DNA from: Salaquimonas pukyongi
GTDB lineage: Bacteria; Pseudomonadota; Alphaproteobacteria; Rhizobiales; Rhizobiaceae
Direction: 5' to 3'
Assembly: GCF_001953055.1 (NCBI RefSeq)
Contig: NZ_CP019044.1
Location: 1,426,001-1,490,000 of the forward strand
DNA length: 64,000 nucleotides
Each line of letters opens with the position of its first letter. Within the stretch, counting starts at the first letter, position 1. Under the pieces are notes generated by a model that saw only the letters and a list, made by a program, of their open reading frames with translations, did no database searches and was not told the origin of the DNA. Shown here piece after piece: positions 28,211 to 37,148 of the stretch. Position numbers and translations under genes: made by a program.

Positions 28211-29080
28211 ATGGCTTTTGATCCCTTTGCTCCTTCCCTCTGGAAGCTCGGCCATGGCCGGGAGATTGAAATCGGCCCGCGGGCCGTGATCATGGGCGTG
28301 TTGAACGTAACGCCGGATTCGTTTTCCGATGGCGGCCGCTATGAGCGCCCGGATGCAGCCATTCGCCGTGCCAGACGCATGGCAAGGGAAGGGGCGGCGA
28401 TCATCGACATTGGCGGGGAATCCTCGCGCCCCGGTTTCAACGAGATTTCCGCGGCTGAAGAGCAGGACCGCATTCTGCCGGTTTTCGAGGCCCTGAAGAA
28501 TGACGGAATTCTGCTTTCGGTCGATACCTGGCGGGCCGAAACGGCAGTTCTTGCCGTCAAGGCCGGCGCTCACATTATCAACGATGTGTGGGGCTTCCAG
28601 CGCGACAAGGAGCTTGCCGGCGTGGCGGCCAACCATTCAAGCGGCTGTCTTTTGATGCATACCGGGCGTGAGCGAGACAAGGATGCCGACGTCATCCGCG
28701 ATCAGCATGCTTTCTTGAAAGAAAGCCTCAAGGCCGCAGCCGCCGAAGGCGTAGAGCGCGAAAGGATCATGCTGGATCCCGGATTTGGCTTTGCCAAGGA
28801 TCACCAGGAAAACATCGACCTGCTGGCCCGCATGGAAGAGCTGTTTTCCCTTGGCTATCCCATTTTGACCGGCACTTCGCGCAAGCGGTTTATCGGTCAC
28901 GTAACGGGCCGTTCTGCCGGCCGCCGTGATACCGGTACGGCTGCGACAAGCGTTATCGCACGGATGAAAGGAAGCGCTGTCTTTCGGGTGCATGATGTGG
29001 CAAAAAACCGCGATGCGTTGCGCATTGCCGATGCCGTACTGGCCGCAGAAGGCCGCGTTTTAAGCCAACCCAGCCCGTAA
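28211..29080 (+). CDS. folP: Dihydropteroate synthase
   Basis: Joins p-aminobenzoate to the pterin pyrophosphate in folate synthesis; it is the sulfonamide target. The protein is 289 residues from the ATG at 28211. The family blocks are MGVLNVTPDSFSDGG, DIGGESSRPG, LSVDTWRAE, IINDVWGF, MLDPGFGFAKD and TSRKRFIG. The frame stays open upstream to a TTG at 28145, but the extra residues have no family similarity. First gene of a folP-folB-folK cluster in the usual rhizobial order. Confidence 0.94.
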   Translation: MAFDPFAPSLWKLGHGREIEIGPRAVIMGVLNVTPDSFSDGGRYERPDAAIRRARRMAREGAAIIDIGGESSRPGFNEISAAEEQDRILPVFEALKNDGILLSVDTWRAETAVLAVKAGAHIINDVWGFQRDKELAGVAANHSSGCLLMHTGRERDKDADVIRDQHAFLKESLKAAAAEGVERERIMLDPGFGFAKDHQENIDLLARMEELFSLGYPILTGTSRKRFIGHVTGRSAGRRDTGTAATSVIARMKGSAVFRVHDVAKNRDALRIADAVLAAEGRVLSQPSP

Positions 29081-29098
29081 AGCCGCCGGAAGGACCCA

Positions 29099-29464
29099 AT
29101 GAGCGACTACACCATCACCCTGAAAAACTGCGCCTTCTTCGCCCGCCATGGCATATACAACGAGGAAGAGGTGCTCGGTCAGCGCTTCTTTGTCGATGCG
29201 GTTCTCAAGGTCGATGGCGGCACTTCGCTCGAAAACGACGACATCACCGGCACCGTCGACTACGGCAAGGCGTTCAGGGTCATCGAACGGGTTGTTACCG
29301 GCCAGCGGCGCTATCTGATCGAGGCACTGGCGCTGCAGGTGGCAAAAGCCCTGTGCAAGAAGTTCAAGATGATCCGCAGGGCCGAAATCACCATCCGCAA
29401 GCCCAACGCACCGGTCCAGGGCATTCTCGACACCATCGAGGTGACGGTTGTCTACCCCCAATAG
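29099..29464 (+). CDS. folB: Dihydroneopterin aldolase
   Basis: Cleaves dihydroneopterin to 6-hydroxymethyl-dihydropterin and glycolaldehyde in folate synthesis. The 121 residues have family blocks FFARHGIYNEEEVLGQRFFVD near the start, DYGKAFRVI and the pterin-binding glutamate/lysine region RAEITIRKPNAPVQG near the end. The ATG follows GGAAGG, 18 bases after the folP stop. Its last bases overlap the TTG start proposed for folK. Confidence 0.94.
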   Translation: MSDYTITLKNCAFFARHGIYNEEEVLGQRFFVDAVLKVDGGTSLENDDITGTVDYGKAFRVIERVVTGQRRYLIEALALQVAKALCKKFKMIRRAEITIRKPNAPVQGILDTIEVTVVYPQ

Positions 29465-30011
29465 TGAACAAGCCCCGGGAAGTTCCTCTTCACGGGTGTG
29501 GATCGGTCTTGGCGGCAATGTCGGCGACGTGCGCAGCGCGATGCAAACGGCACTTGCTCAGATTGCCGCTCTGCCTGAGACCCGCATTGAAGCAGCTTCG
29601 GCGCTTTATCGTACCAAACCGTGGGGCGATAGGGATCAGGACGATTTCCTGAACGCCTGCCTTCGCATGGCGACCGCGCTTGCGCCGATTGAATTGCTGG
29701 CGGAACTAAAACGGATCGAAACCGGCTTGCAGCGCCGCACGACACGCCGCTGGGGTCCGAGAACAATCGACCTCGACATTCTGGTCTATGAAGGCATTGA
29801 AGGGACGTGGGATGGCCTGACCCTGCCGCATCCAAGAACGGCTGAGCGGATATTCGTCATCCGTCCGCTGTTCGACCTTAACCCGCAATTGGTAATCGAG
29901 GGAAAAACCGTTGAAACACACCTTGATGCGCTGATTGCCAGGGGCGAAGGGTCGGAAATCGAATTGCAGGACGCAGCCGATGCCTGGTCCGGGCAGTATT
30001 TACAGCGATAG
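29448..30011 (+). CDS. folK: 2-amino-4-hydroxy-6-hydroxymethyldihydropteridine pyrophosphokinase
   Basis: Transfers pyrophosphate from ATP to hydroxymethyl-dihydropterin, giving the folP substrate. The protein is up to 187 residues, with the blocks WIGLGGNVGD, ALYRTKPWGDRDQDDFLNA, RTIDLDILVYEG and LPHPRTAERIFVIRPL. The start is uncertain: a TTG at 29448 inside folB gives a short non-conserved leader, and a GTG just before WIGLGGN would also work. It converges on the next gene with only 12 bases between stops. Confidence 0.92.
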   Translation: MSTPNSEQAPGSSSSRVWIGLGGNVGDVRSAMQTALAQIAALPETRIEAASALYRTKPWGDRDQDDFLNACLRMATALAPIELLAELKRIETGLQRRTTRRWGPRTIDLDILVYEGIEGTWDGLTLPHPRTAERIFVIRPLFDLNPQLVIEGKTVETHLDALIARGEGSEIELQDAADAWSGQYLQR

Positions 30012-30023
30012 GGTGGAAAGGGA

Positions 30024-30548
30024 TCAGCTGCGCTTGGCGATTTTGGCGTTGCTGCTGCCTGCCATGCGGTCAAGGCGCATGCCGATAACCGGGATCAGGC
30101 GCCCGTCGACCCGCACGGAAATCGTCATCTGCATGTGATCGGCATTGTCCTTGCTGGCAACCAGCACGCCGCGAAGGTCCTTGCGCTTGATGTTGACCAC
30201 CAGCTTGTTGCGCGAATAGCGCCCGCCGGTAATGTCCATGCCTTCCCCGGCTTCGCCATCGAGAAACTTGCCGCGATAGCTGCCACCGGCCTTTTCAATT
30301 AAGGCGTTCATCGGCTGTGAAAAAACCCCCACACGGCAATACCCGTCGATTTTCATGCCCGTTCTGGTGGATGGATTAATGCCGTTGAAAACGCAGGTGA
30401 ATTTGGTCCCCTTGTACTTTCCGGCGACGATTTCACCCGGTCCGGACCATTTGCCCTGGACTTCCTTGAAAAAGGCTGTTTCGCCCGCATGGGCATAGCC
30501 GAATGCGGCAAGGGCGAAGAACAAGGCACTGATCAGGCTACGCAACAT
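30024..30548 (-). CDS. Secreted conserved protein of unknown function
   Basis: A 174-residue protein with a clean signal peptide (LISALFFALAAFGYAHA-GE). The mature part is a probable beta-rich domain (KEVQGKWSGPGEI, FTCVFNGI, RVGVFSQPMNALI, GKFLDGEAGEGMDITGGRYS) of the type found widely in Hyphomicrobiales without assigned function. The start at 30548 is preferred because a GAATGGA stretch precedes it; an ATG at 30563 is an alternative. A perfect 14-base palindrome lies about 55 bases upstream. Confidence 0.8.
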   Translation of the reverse strand: MLRSLISALFFALAAFGYAHAGETAFFKEVQGKWSGPGEIVAGKYKGTKFTCVFNGINPSTRTGMKIDGYCRVGVFSQPMNALIEKAGGSYRGKFLDGEAGEGMDITGGRYSRNKLVVNIKRKDLRGVLVASKDNADHMQMTISVRVDGRLIPVIGMRLDRMAGSSNAKIAKRS

Positions 30549-30602
30549 GGTCCATTCTTTCATAACGGGGACAACGAAACTGGTATGCGGAATGTTACCC
30601 AA

Positions 30603-30616
30603 AATGGTTAACCATT
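30603..30616. promoter_or_regulatory. 14-bp perfect palindrome upstream of secreted protein gene
   Basis: AATGGTTAACCATT reads identically on both strands. It lies 55-68 bases upstream of the gene that starts at 30548, in the spacer between that gene and ycjF. The position and symmetry suit a dimeric regulator's operator. No regulator can be named. Confidence 0.35.
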
Positions 30617-30737
30617 CCTCTCGGCCAGCCTTCAAATCATGTTACAGCCGCGCATATTGCCGACAAAAAAGGCGGTCATTGGTCATAAACAATACAGCCG
30701 CCGGGCAGGGTTGGCAAATCAACACCTTCAAGCAGCA

Positions 30738-31895
30738 TCAGCCATCCGGCTTGCCGGAAGGGGCATTCCCCTGCAGCCTGACGATCTCTGACATGAACTC
30801 GGAAAGCTTCGGGCGGTTGTTTTTTCCGAAGGCAACCGGCCGGCAGATATCCATGGCGGCGAGGCCGATTCGGGCGGTCAGAAGCCCGTTGACAACCCCT
30901 TCGCCAAGCCGCGCTGACAGTTTTGCCGCGAGGCCATGGCCGATCAATTGCTGCAACAGTCCGTCGCCGACGGCGATGGCGCCGGTGGCACCCAGATGAA
31001 ACACCACCTGGCGGACCAGCCTGGCAGCGCCCAGAACACCTGGCTTTCCACCATAATGCTCGCCGATGCGGCGGATAAGCCGGACGTTTTCAAACAGCAC
31101 GAACCCCACATCGATCAGCGCCCTCGGGCTGACGGCCGTTACCACAGAAACCCGTTTGGCGGAGCCCATCACCATTGCCCGTGCCGTCTGGTCCATCGGC
31201 AAGAGCAGGTCGCGCTCGATCAGATCAATCATGTCGCGCCCATCCATCACTTCGCCGTCATGGGCTGCGAGCTTCTCCCGGCCGCGCGCGGTTTCTGGGT
31301 GATCGGCCAGAAGCGAGACAACGTCTTTCGAAACCCGGCGGGCAAGGACAAGGTTGTTTTCGGTGCGGGCCGTCTGCGCCTCATGGCGCAATCCGTCAAT
31401 GCTTCGCAACCGCCAAAGTGCCCTGATTTCCCGCAGCGCGATGGCGAGGACGGCAATGACCAGCAGTGCGGTGAGCCCGAGCGCGGCATAACCAAGCCAG
31501 GTGTTTCGGGCAAACAGGTCTCGCACCAGGCTGTCGAGCCAGAGCGACAGCGCAAGGCCAGCCAGCAGGCCGAAAGCTGAAAGCGCCAGCTTACCCCAGC
31601 TGAAGGTGCGCGGTGGACCGGCAGGGGAAGCAGGTTCTGCTTCCAGTTTCTGCAGGTCGCGCATCTGTTCTGAGTTGGCACCGGATCTCACCAGATCCTC
31701 GTATACGGGATCGACTGCTTCCTCCGGCAGGGTGGTCAGTTTGACCTTTTTCGCGCGCTTCTTCTCCGCCGCGTCGATGGCCATGGGCCTGCGGGCAGTC
31801 CTGGCTGACTGCGATTTTGCGGTGGCTGCGGGTTCGGCACGATCCCCGTCGCCCGATTGTTGTTTCACCGCGAAACTTCTCGGTTTCCTGCTCAT
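30738..31895 (-). CDS. ycjF: YcjF family membrane protein (TIGR01620/DUF697)
   Basis: A 385-residue inner-membrane protein that accompanies YcjX. A polar N-terminal region of about 110 residues precedes two close transmembrane segments (LALSAFGLLAGLALSLWLDSL and YAALGLTALLVIAVLAIAL). A C-terminal DUF697 domain (RVSVVTAVSPRALIDVGFVLFENVRLIRRIGEHYGGKPG) follows. The function is unknown; in enterobacteria the pair is phage-shock or heat induced. The start at 31895 avoids overlap with ycjX, which ends at 31918. ATG codons at 31904 and 31961 are also in frame. Confidence 0.88.
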   Translation of the reverse strand: MSRKPRSFAVKQQSGDGDRAEPAATAKSQSARTARRPMAIDAAEKKRAKKVKLTTLPEEAVDPVYEDLVRSGANSEQMRDLQKLEAEPASPAGPPRTFSWGKLALSAFGLLAGLALSLWLDSLVRDLFARNTWLGYAALGLTALLVIAVLAIALREIRALWRLRSIDGLRHEAQTARTENNLVLARRVSKDVVSLLADHPETARGREKLAAHDGEVMDGRDMIDLIERDLLLPMDQTARAMVMGSAKRVSVVTAVSPRALIDVGFVLFENVRLIRRIGEHYGGKPGVLGAARLVRQVVFHLGATGAIAVGDGLLQQLIGHGLAAKLSARLGEGVVNGLLTARIGLAAMDICRPVAFGKNNRPKLSEFMSEIVRLQGNAPSGKPDG

Positions 31896-31917
31896 TGAAG
31901 GCATGCTCCCCTGTGCA

Positions 31918-33381
31918 TCAAGCCAGCTGATCGCCGAGCAGAAACTCGAGCGCCCGGTCAAGCCGGATGTGCGGCAGCGAAAGGGTCAGCCCCTCCGCGG
32001 TGGTTTCCAGTTTTGGCGGGCGAAAGCGCACGAAACGCAAATCACCGGCAACGCTGCCCTTGCCGGTTTCATCGAGCAGTACGGAAACATCTTTTGGCAG
32101 GTCCCCCGGAAACACCGCCGTCTGCGTTTTGCCGTCGAACGTCTTGTCCCCGATCGTCTCTCCGCTGATCGGTTCGCCCAGAATGACCGGAAAGGTTTCC
32201 CCGCCTTCCTCCACCACACCCTCCTTGGTTGCCCGCACGGCGGCCATGGCAAGGACCTGGGCCTTGGCGCCGGCATAGTGGGCCCGCTCCACGGCACGGT
32301 TGACCAGCAGGTTGAGAATTGCCTCCAGCCGCTGATGGTTTTCATGATGAAGATGATCGGCCTTGGTCGCGGCAAACAGGATTTTGTCGATGCGACGCAG
32401 CACCAGGGACGGCAGCCAGGAAGACGATCCGGCCCTGAAACAGCGCAGGATATCGGCCAGGGCATGTTCAAGATCGCCCAGCGCCTCCGGCCCGGCATTG
32501 ATCGCCTGCAGCGGATCGACCAGAACGATCTGGCGGTCGAGGCGGGCAAAATGCTCGCGAAAAAAGGGCCGTACGACCACATCCTTGTAAGCTTCGAACC
32601 GCTTTGCCATCAGTGCGTAAAGGGATGTTGAGGCAGCCTTCTCCCCGTCGCCGGGGTCAAGCGGCGAAAAGGTCAGGGCAGGGGAATCCTTCAGATCGCC
32701 CGGCATCAGGAACCGGCCCGGCGGCAGGGTCGACAGCGCCGTTTCATCTTCCCGGCAGGCCTTCAGATAGCCGGTGAATTCCCGTGCAAGGTCAATCGCC
32801 CGGTTCTCGTCCGCATCCTTTGCCGCATCGGTCTTTGCCAGCAGCTTCAGCCATTTTTCAGCAAGTTTCTTGCGATTACCCTTTTGCGCCAGTTCAAGCG
32901 CCTGCCGGCTCCATTCGGTAAAGGTCATGCCCAGCAGTGGCAGATCGAGCAGCCATTCCCCGGGATAATCGACGATGTCGATGTTGAGCGTTCCCGCACC
33001 GAACCGGCGCGAAAAGGCGGATGCACTTTCATAGTGCAGCGTCAGGCGCAGTTCGGAGATCGCCCGGGTCGAATCCGGCCAGGCGCGTTCTTCCACCAGC
33101 GTCTTGATGTGTTCTTCATAGGAAAAGCGCGGCACATCCATGGTAGGCTGCGGGTTGAGCTGCGCCTTGGCGATGCGGCCGCTGGCATGGGCTTCAAACA
33201 GCGGCAGCCTGCCGCCCTTTAGCAGGTTGTGCACCAGGGCGGTAATGAACACCGTCTTGCCCGAACGCGACAGGCCCGTCACGCCGAGGCGCACCGTCGG
33301 CTGAAACAGGTTTTTCGCGCTGTCCTGCAGGTTATCGAGCGCAATCAGCGCCTCATCGGCGAGATTGGTGATGCTGGCCAA
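31918..33381 (-). CDS. ycjX: YcjX family P-loop ATPase/GTPase-like protein
   Basis: A 487-residue P-loop NTPase with Walker A GLSRSGKT at 36-43 and further conserved blocks VDYPGEWLLDLPLL, FARLDRQIVLVDPLQAINAG and ATKADHLH, the last resembling a GTPase NKxD-type element. It forms a two-gene unit with ycjF (stop to start about 22 bases), which encodes its membrane partner. The family is linked to envelope or heat stress, but the biochemical role is unestablished. Confidence 0.9.
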   Translation of the reverse strand: MASITNLADEALIALDNLQDSAKNLFQPTVRLGVTGLSRSGKTVFITALVHNLLKGGRLPLFEAHASGRIAKAQLNPQPTMDVPRFSYEEHIKTLVEERAWPDSTRAISELRLTLHYESASAFSRRFGAGTLNIDIVDYPGEWLLDLPLLGMTFTEWSRQALELAQKGNRKKLAEKWLKLLAKTDAAKDADENRAIDLAREFTGYLKACREDETALSTLPPGRFLMPGDLKDSPALTFSPLDPGDGEKAASTSLYALMAKRFEAYKDVVVRPFFREHFARLDRQIVLVDPLQAINAGPEALGDLEHALADILRCFRAGSSSWLPSLVLRRIDKILFAATKADHLHHENHQRLEAILNLLVNRAVERAHYAGAKAQVLAMAAVRATKEGVVEEGGETFPVILGEPISGETIGDKTFDGKTQTAVFPGDLPKDVSVLLDETGKGSVAGDLRFVRFRPPKLETTAEGLTLSLPHIRLDRALEFLLGDQLA

Positions 33382-33500
33382 ACGGGTGCCCCTCTGTTCT
33401 CCACGGTCTGATAGGTCCGCTGTTCCCCCTGTATATGGGAGTTAAGGGACGCAAATCAAAGCGGTTTGCACCGGCGTTGAAGCCACTCTTCAACCAGTGC

Positions 33501-34040
33501 TCATGACCTGGCCGGCTGGCGAAACGGCTTTGGCGTCAGGAAATGAACCAGATTTCCTGTCCCTGGCCGCAGGTCCTGCCAGTTTTCGATGTCGAAATCG
33601 AAAACGGCCATCGCACCGGTTGGATATTTGTAGGCGATGGATGCCTTCTCGCTGCCGGGGGCAAGCGCTGCATTGCGGTCGAGCAGCATGTTGGCAAGCG
33701 CCGCGCAGGAGGGATTGTGCCCCACGATCATCAGCGTTTCAGCTTCGCCATGGGATTCAAGCACGGCAAGGTAGTCATCCGCCGTGCCGGAATAAAGGTC
33801 CGGATGATGGGTGATGCCCGGCGCCTGTTCGAAAGCCGGCGTGATGGCATCCAGCGTCTGGCGTGTTCGCACCGCTTCCGAGCAGTAAACATGGCCGGGC
33901 GTCAGGCCGTGCTCGCCGATCCAGCCTGCGACGATTTCCGCATCGGCGATACCGCGCGGCTCCAACTGCCGCCCTATGTCGCGCTGGCCGGGCAGGGCCC
34001 AGCCGGTCTTCAGGTGACGCAAGATGATCAAACGCAACAT
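33501..34040 (-). CDS. SixA-type histidine phosphatase
   Basis: A 179-residue branch of the histidine phosphatase superfamily. The catalytic His9 is in LILRHLKTGW and the second His108 in MIVGHNPSC; the phosphate-pocket arginine lies in SEAVRTRQTL. SixA of E. coli dephosphorylates Hpt domains, so the Hpt protein at 19245 is a possible substrate, but family members vary widely and nothing here proves it. Confidence 0.88.
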   Translation of the reverse strand: MLRLIILRHLKTGWALPGQRDIGRQLEPRGIADAEIVAGWIGEHGLTPGHVYCSEAVRTRQTLDAITPAFEQAPGITHHPDLYSGTADDYLAVLESHGEAETLMIVGHNPSCAALANMLLDRNAALAPGSEKASIAYKYPTGAMAVFDFDIENWQDLRPGTGNLVHFLTPKPFRQPARS

Positions 34041-34088
34041 TGTTCTCCTTCACGCCGCAGGCAAACGGCTACTGAAACTGATTTGATA

Positions 34089-35060
34089 TCATAGGCCCAG
34101 GTCTTTGGCCCATTCGATGATGGTATCCTCCACCGCCCGGGTCGTGCCCGGACTGAGAATGTCACCGGCAATGACATGGTGATTTTTGTCCTCGCTGTTT
34201 TCGATCTTGACGGACTTTGCCGGCCCGCCCCAGGCCGCGGCAATTTTTGCCGTGCGCTTTGCATCCACCACCGTGTCCTGCATGGAATAGACAAACAGGG
34301 CAGGTACCTTGATTTTTGCCGGGTCGATGCTTGAGACCACCTTCAGCAACGCCCCCATGGGGAACACAGCCTTGCTGGGATAGCTGGTCGTCCAGCCATG
34401 GGCCTGGCCTTCGTTTCGCGGCTCCCAGGAGCGCTGTGAGCCGAGGACCAGCGGCAGCAGGGTTTCAGCCCAGGGCATGTTGAGCAGCCAGATCGGGGCG
34501 CCATGCACCGCATAATTGGGAGAGATCAGCACCAGCGCATCCATCATGGCGGAAAGTTCGCCATTGCTTGCCGCCCAGGTCGCCAGTGTGCCGCCGGTGG
34601 AGACGGAAAGCACCAATACCTTGTCGCCCAGCCGCTTTCCGATTGCCAGTGCTTCAGCAGTATCGTCCAGCCAGCCCGAAAGCGTTGCCTCGGCCATGGC
34701 TTCACCACTGCGCCCATGACCGCCAAGCCGGGTATAAAAGAGGTTTGCGCCGAGCGCCTTTGCCACGGTCTGCGGCACCGGATCGATTTCCACCCGGCTG
34801 GCCGAATAGCCGTGCAGATATACGACCGACACCGGTGTTTTGGCTTTCGTGGCCGGATCGGCCCACAGGATCTCCTTGTGCAGGCCCTCACGGATATCGG
34901 AAAACGCCGCCTCGCTGCCGGCAAGATAGGCATCAAGGTCATCGCCAAGGCTTGAGACGTCGAAGGTCATGGATTGCCGTGTGTCGGGACGCGGCCCCAG
35001 CAAAAAGACAGCCACAAGGACAACGAGCAGCACCAGCGCAATCTTGCCAAACCTTCGCAT
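34089..35060 (-). CDS. Alpha/beta hydrolase, membrane-anchored
   Basis: A 323-residue alpha/beta hydrolase with an N-terminal membrane anchor or signal (IALVLLVVLVAVFLLGP), so probably periplasmic. VVYLHGYSA provides the oxyanion loop, LVLSVSTGGTL the nucleophile elbow with a Ser-x-Ser-x-Gly variation, LFVYSMQDTVVD the acid and DKNHHVI the histidine. The substrate is unknown; a lipase or esterase role is possible. The start at 35060 places the anchor at the N-terminus. Confidence 0.83.
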   Translation of the reverse strand: MRRFGKIALVLLVVLVAVFLLGPRPDTRQSMTFDVSSLGDDLDAYLAGSEAAFSDIREGLHKEILWADPATKAKTPVSVVYLHGYSASRVEIDPVPQTVAKALGANLFYTRLGGHGRSGEAMAEATLSGWLDDTAEALAIGKRLGDKVLVLSVSTGGTLATWAASNGELSAMMDALVLISPNYAVHGAPIWLLNMPWAETLLPLVLGSQRSWEPRNEGQAHGWTTSYPSKAVFPMGALLKVVSSIDPAKIKVPALFVYSMQDTVVDAKRTAKIAAAWGGPAKSVKIENSEDKNHHVIAGDILSPGTTRAVEDTIIEWAKDLGL

Positions 35061-35179
35061 GCGTGCCTCATCGTCCCGTCGCCGTTCATCTCTCTTTTTG
35101 CCTGTCTGAAGGCAAAGCTGCAAGGGAGTTCATGCGTGTGGAGTGCCACATGGATTGCCGCGCGCAGAGCAATGGCCGC

Positions 35180-35656
35180 TCAAAGACTGGAAACATCCAC
35201 ATTGGCGCGGTTGACCACCATGCGCATTGCAAAACTGGACAGCATTCTCGAAACGCCGGGCAGGGTGGAAAGCCAGTTTTTGTGAATCTGCTCGAAATGC
35301 TCCATGTCACGGGCGTTGACCCGGATGACATAGTCGCTCTGGCCCGACATCAGAAAGCAGGCGACGATGAACGGGCATTTGGAAACCGCGTCCTCAAACT
35401 TGCGAAGATGCTCTTCTGACTGGCCGTTGAGGGTGATCTGGATGATCGCGGTGATCGTCTGGCCGATGGCACGGTTGGAAATGACGGCGTGATAGCCTTC
35501 GATAACGCCTTCCTTTTCCAGCAACTGCACCCGCCGCAGGCAGGCCGACTGCGACAACCCGACCCGTTCGGCGAGGTCCACATTGGAAATGCGTGCATTG
35601 TCCTGAAGCGCGCTAAGGATCGCACGATCAATCTTGTCGAAGCGTTCAAATGGCAT
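35180..35656 (-). CDS. Lrp/AsnC family transcriptional regulator
   Basis: A 158-residue feast/famine regulator. A helix-turn-helix (about 5-55, FDKIDRAILSALQDNARISNVDLAERVGLSQSACLRRV) precedes a RAM/ASNC ligand domain (QTITAIIQITLNGQSEEHL ... PFIVACFLMSGQSDYVIRVNARD). It is divergent from alanine dehydrogenase across 140 bases, the arrangement in which AldR/AsnC-type regulators control ald in response to amino acids such as alanine. Regulation of ald is inferred from this arrangement. Confidence 0.92.
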   Translation of the reverse strand: MPFERFDKIDRAILSALQDNARISNVDLAERVGLSQSACLRRVQLLEKEGVIEGYHAVISNRAIGQTITAIIQITLNGQSEEHLRKFEDAVSKCPFIVACFLMSGQSDYVIRVNARDMEHFEQIHKNWLSTLPGVSRMLSSFAMRMVVNRANVDVSSL

Positions 35657-35796
35657 GATCTTCGAATAGCACGCTGCAACACAAAAGAAAATTCGAAACA
35701 CCCCTTGGTCGCCCGCTTCAATTAGCAAGGAAATGCAGTGTCGGTTGCGGCATATTGCGCCAATCTTAGTTGAGGCTCAGTAAGGGAGGATGCCCC
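35657..35796. promoter_or_regulatory. Divergent lrp-ald control region
   Basis: 140 bases between the two divergent start codons. It holds a good ald ribosome site (AAGGGAGG, 7 bases before the ATG) and AT-rich patches on the regulator side (ACAAAAGAAAATTCGAAACACC). Lrp-type proteins wrap degenerate sites, so no specific operator is called. Confidence 0.5.
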
Positions 35797-36915
35797 ATGC
35801 GCATTGGCGTGCCGAAGGAGATTAAGAACAACGAATTTCGCGTCGGGCTGACGCCGGGTTCTGTTCGTGAATATGTTGCCCATGGCCACAAGGTATTTGT
35901 CGAAACCAATGCCGGGGGCGGCATCAATGCTTCCGACAAGGATTACCGGGCAGCTGGGGCGACCATCCTCAAGACGGCAAAGGACGTCTTTGCCAAGGCC
36001 GACATGATCGTCAAGGTGAAGGAGCCCCAGCCCGCAGAGTGGAAAATGCTGCGTGCCGACCAGATCCTCTATACCTATCTGCATCTGGCTCCGGACCCGG
36101 CACAAACCAAGGGCTTGATTGCCTCCGGCTGCACGGCAGTTGCCTATGAGACCGTGACCGACAATCGCGGCGCCCTGCCGCTGCTGGCGCCGATGTCGGA
36201 AGTTGCCGGACGCCTTTCGATCCAGGCGGCTGCAACGGCGCTGCAAAAACCCAATGGCGGCCGGGGCAAGCTGATGGGCGGCGTTCCGGGCGTTGCGCCC
36301 GCCAATGTGGTGGTGATCGGCGGCGGTGTCGTCGGCACCCATGCCGCCAAGATGGCCGTTGGCCTTGGTGCCAGCGTCACAATGCTCGATCGCTCCTTGC
36401 CGCGCCTGCGGGAGCTGGACGATCTGTTCGGGGGACGCGTCATCACCCGCTATTCGACCACCGACACGATCGAGGAATGTGTCAACGAGGCCGATGCGGT
36501 CATCGGCGCGGTTTTAATCCCGGGCGCTTCTGCTCCCAAGCTGGTAAACCGCAAAATGCTCAAGAACATGCGCAAGGGTGCGGTACTGGTCGACGTTGCG
36601 ATCGATCAGGGCGGTTGCTTTGAAACCTCCAAGGCAACCACCCACGCAGCACCAACCTATGAGGTCGACGGTATCATTCACTATTGCGTTGCCAACATGC
36701 CGGGCGCTGTGCCGATGACCTCGTCCTACGCGCTCAACAACGCAACCCTGCAATACGGCCTGCAATTGGCCGACAAGGGGCTTGATGCCATTCGCGGCAA
36801 CATCCACCTGCAGAACGGCCTCAACGTTCATCGCGGCATGATCACCAATGAGGCCGTTGCCCAGTCGCTGAAGAAAAAGATGGTTGCTCCGCTCAAGGCG
36901 CTTGAAACCGCCTGA
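35797..36915 (+). CDS. ald: Alanine dehydrogenase
   Basis: NAD-dependent reversible oxidative deamination of L-alanine to pyruvate and ammonia. The 372 residues have the catalytic Lys75 (KVKEPQP) and His96 (YLHLAPD), the SEVAGRLS block and nucleotide-binding [18 protein letters not shown]. The start at 35797 is set by AAGGGAGG and the conserved [10 protein letters not shown]. It is divergently arranged with an Lrp/AsnC regulator. The 3' flank carries REP-like palindromes. Confidence 0.96.
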   Translation: MRIGVPKEIKNNEFRVGLTPGSVREYVAHGHKVFVETNAGGGINASDKDYRAAGATILKTAKDVFAKADMIVKVKEPQPAEWKMLRADQILYTYLHLAPDPAQTKGLIASGCTAVAYETVTDNRGALPLLAPMSEVAGRLSIQAAATALQKPNGGRGKLMGGVPGVAPANVVVIGGGVVGTHAAKMAVGLGASVTMLDRSLPRLRELDDLFGGRVITRYSTTDTIEECVNEADAVIGAVLIPGASAPKLVNRKMLKNMRKGAVLVDVAIDQGGCFETSKATTHAAPTYEVDGIIHYCVANMPGAVPMTSSYALNNATLQYGLQLADKGLDAIRGNIHLQNGLNVHRGMITNEAVAQSLKKKMVAPLKALETA

Positions 36916-36991
36916 GGCTTGAAACACTTCAGACAAGGGGTGCCCGGGGATTTGCTAACTGCGGCCCGGAACGGCTAACCTGCACCTCGTC

Positions 36992-37105
36992 ATCCTCGGC
37001 CTTGTGCCGGGGATACAGGGCAGGTTTTGCATAACCGGCTAACGCGTTTTGGAGTGCTCGCCCTTGGACTGCCCTCGGGCCCTTGGGACAAGCCCAGGGG
37101 TGGCG
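36992..37105. repeat. REP-like intergenic palindromes
   Basis: Two imperfect hairpin-forming units lie between ald and the DUF1203 gene. The first is ATCCTCGGC-CTTGT-GCCGGGGAT at 36992-37014. The second runs CCCTCGGGC ... GCCCAGGGG at about 37072-37100, followed by TGGCGGTGAGCG. The wording (CGTCATCCTCGG.CTTGT.CC; CTCGGGCCCTTGGGACAAGCCCAGGG) resembles dispersed palindromic repeats common between genes in Rhizobiales chromosomes. Dispersal in this genome cannot be shown from one window. Confidence 0.5.
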
Positions 37106-37148
37106 GTGAGCGGCCCTTTGCCCCCCAATCATGCCTGCGGCAGGCGGT

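Noticed and set aside
36940-37148. Group II intron, small RNA or integron attC site after ald.
   Set aside because: The palindromes lack the conserved core sites of attC and any intron domain; dispersed intergenic palindromes explain them better.
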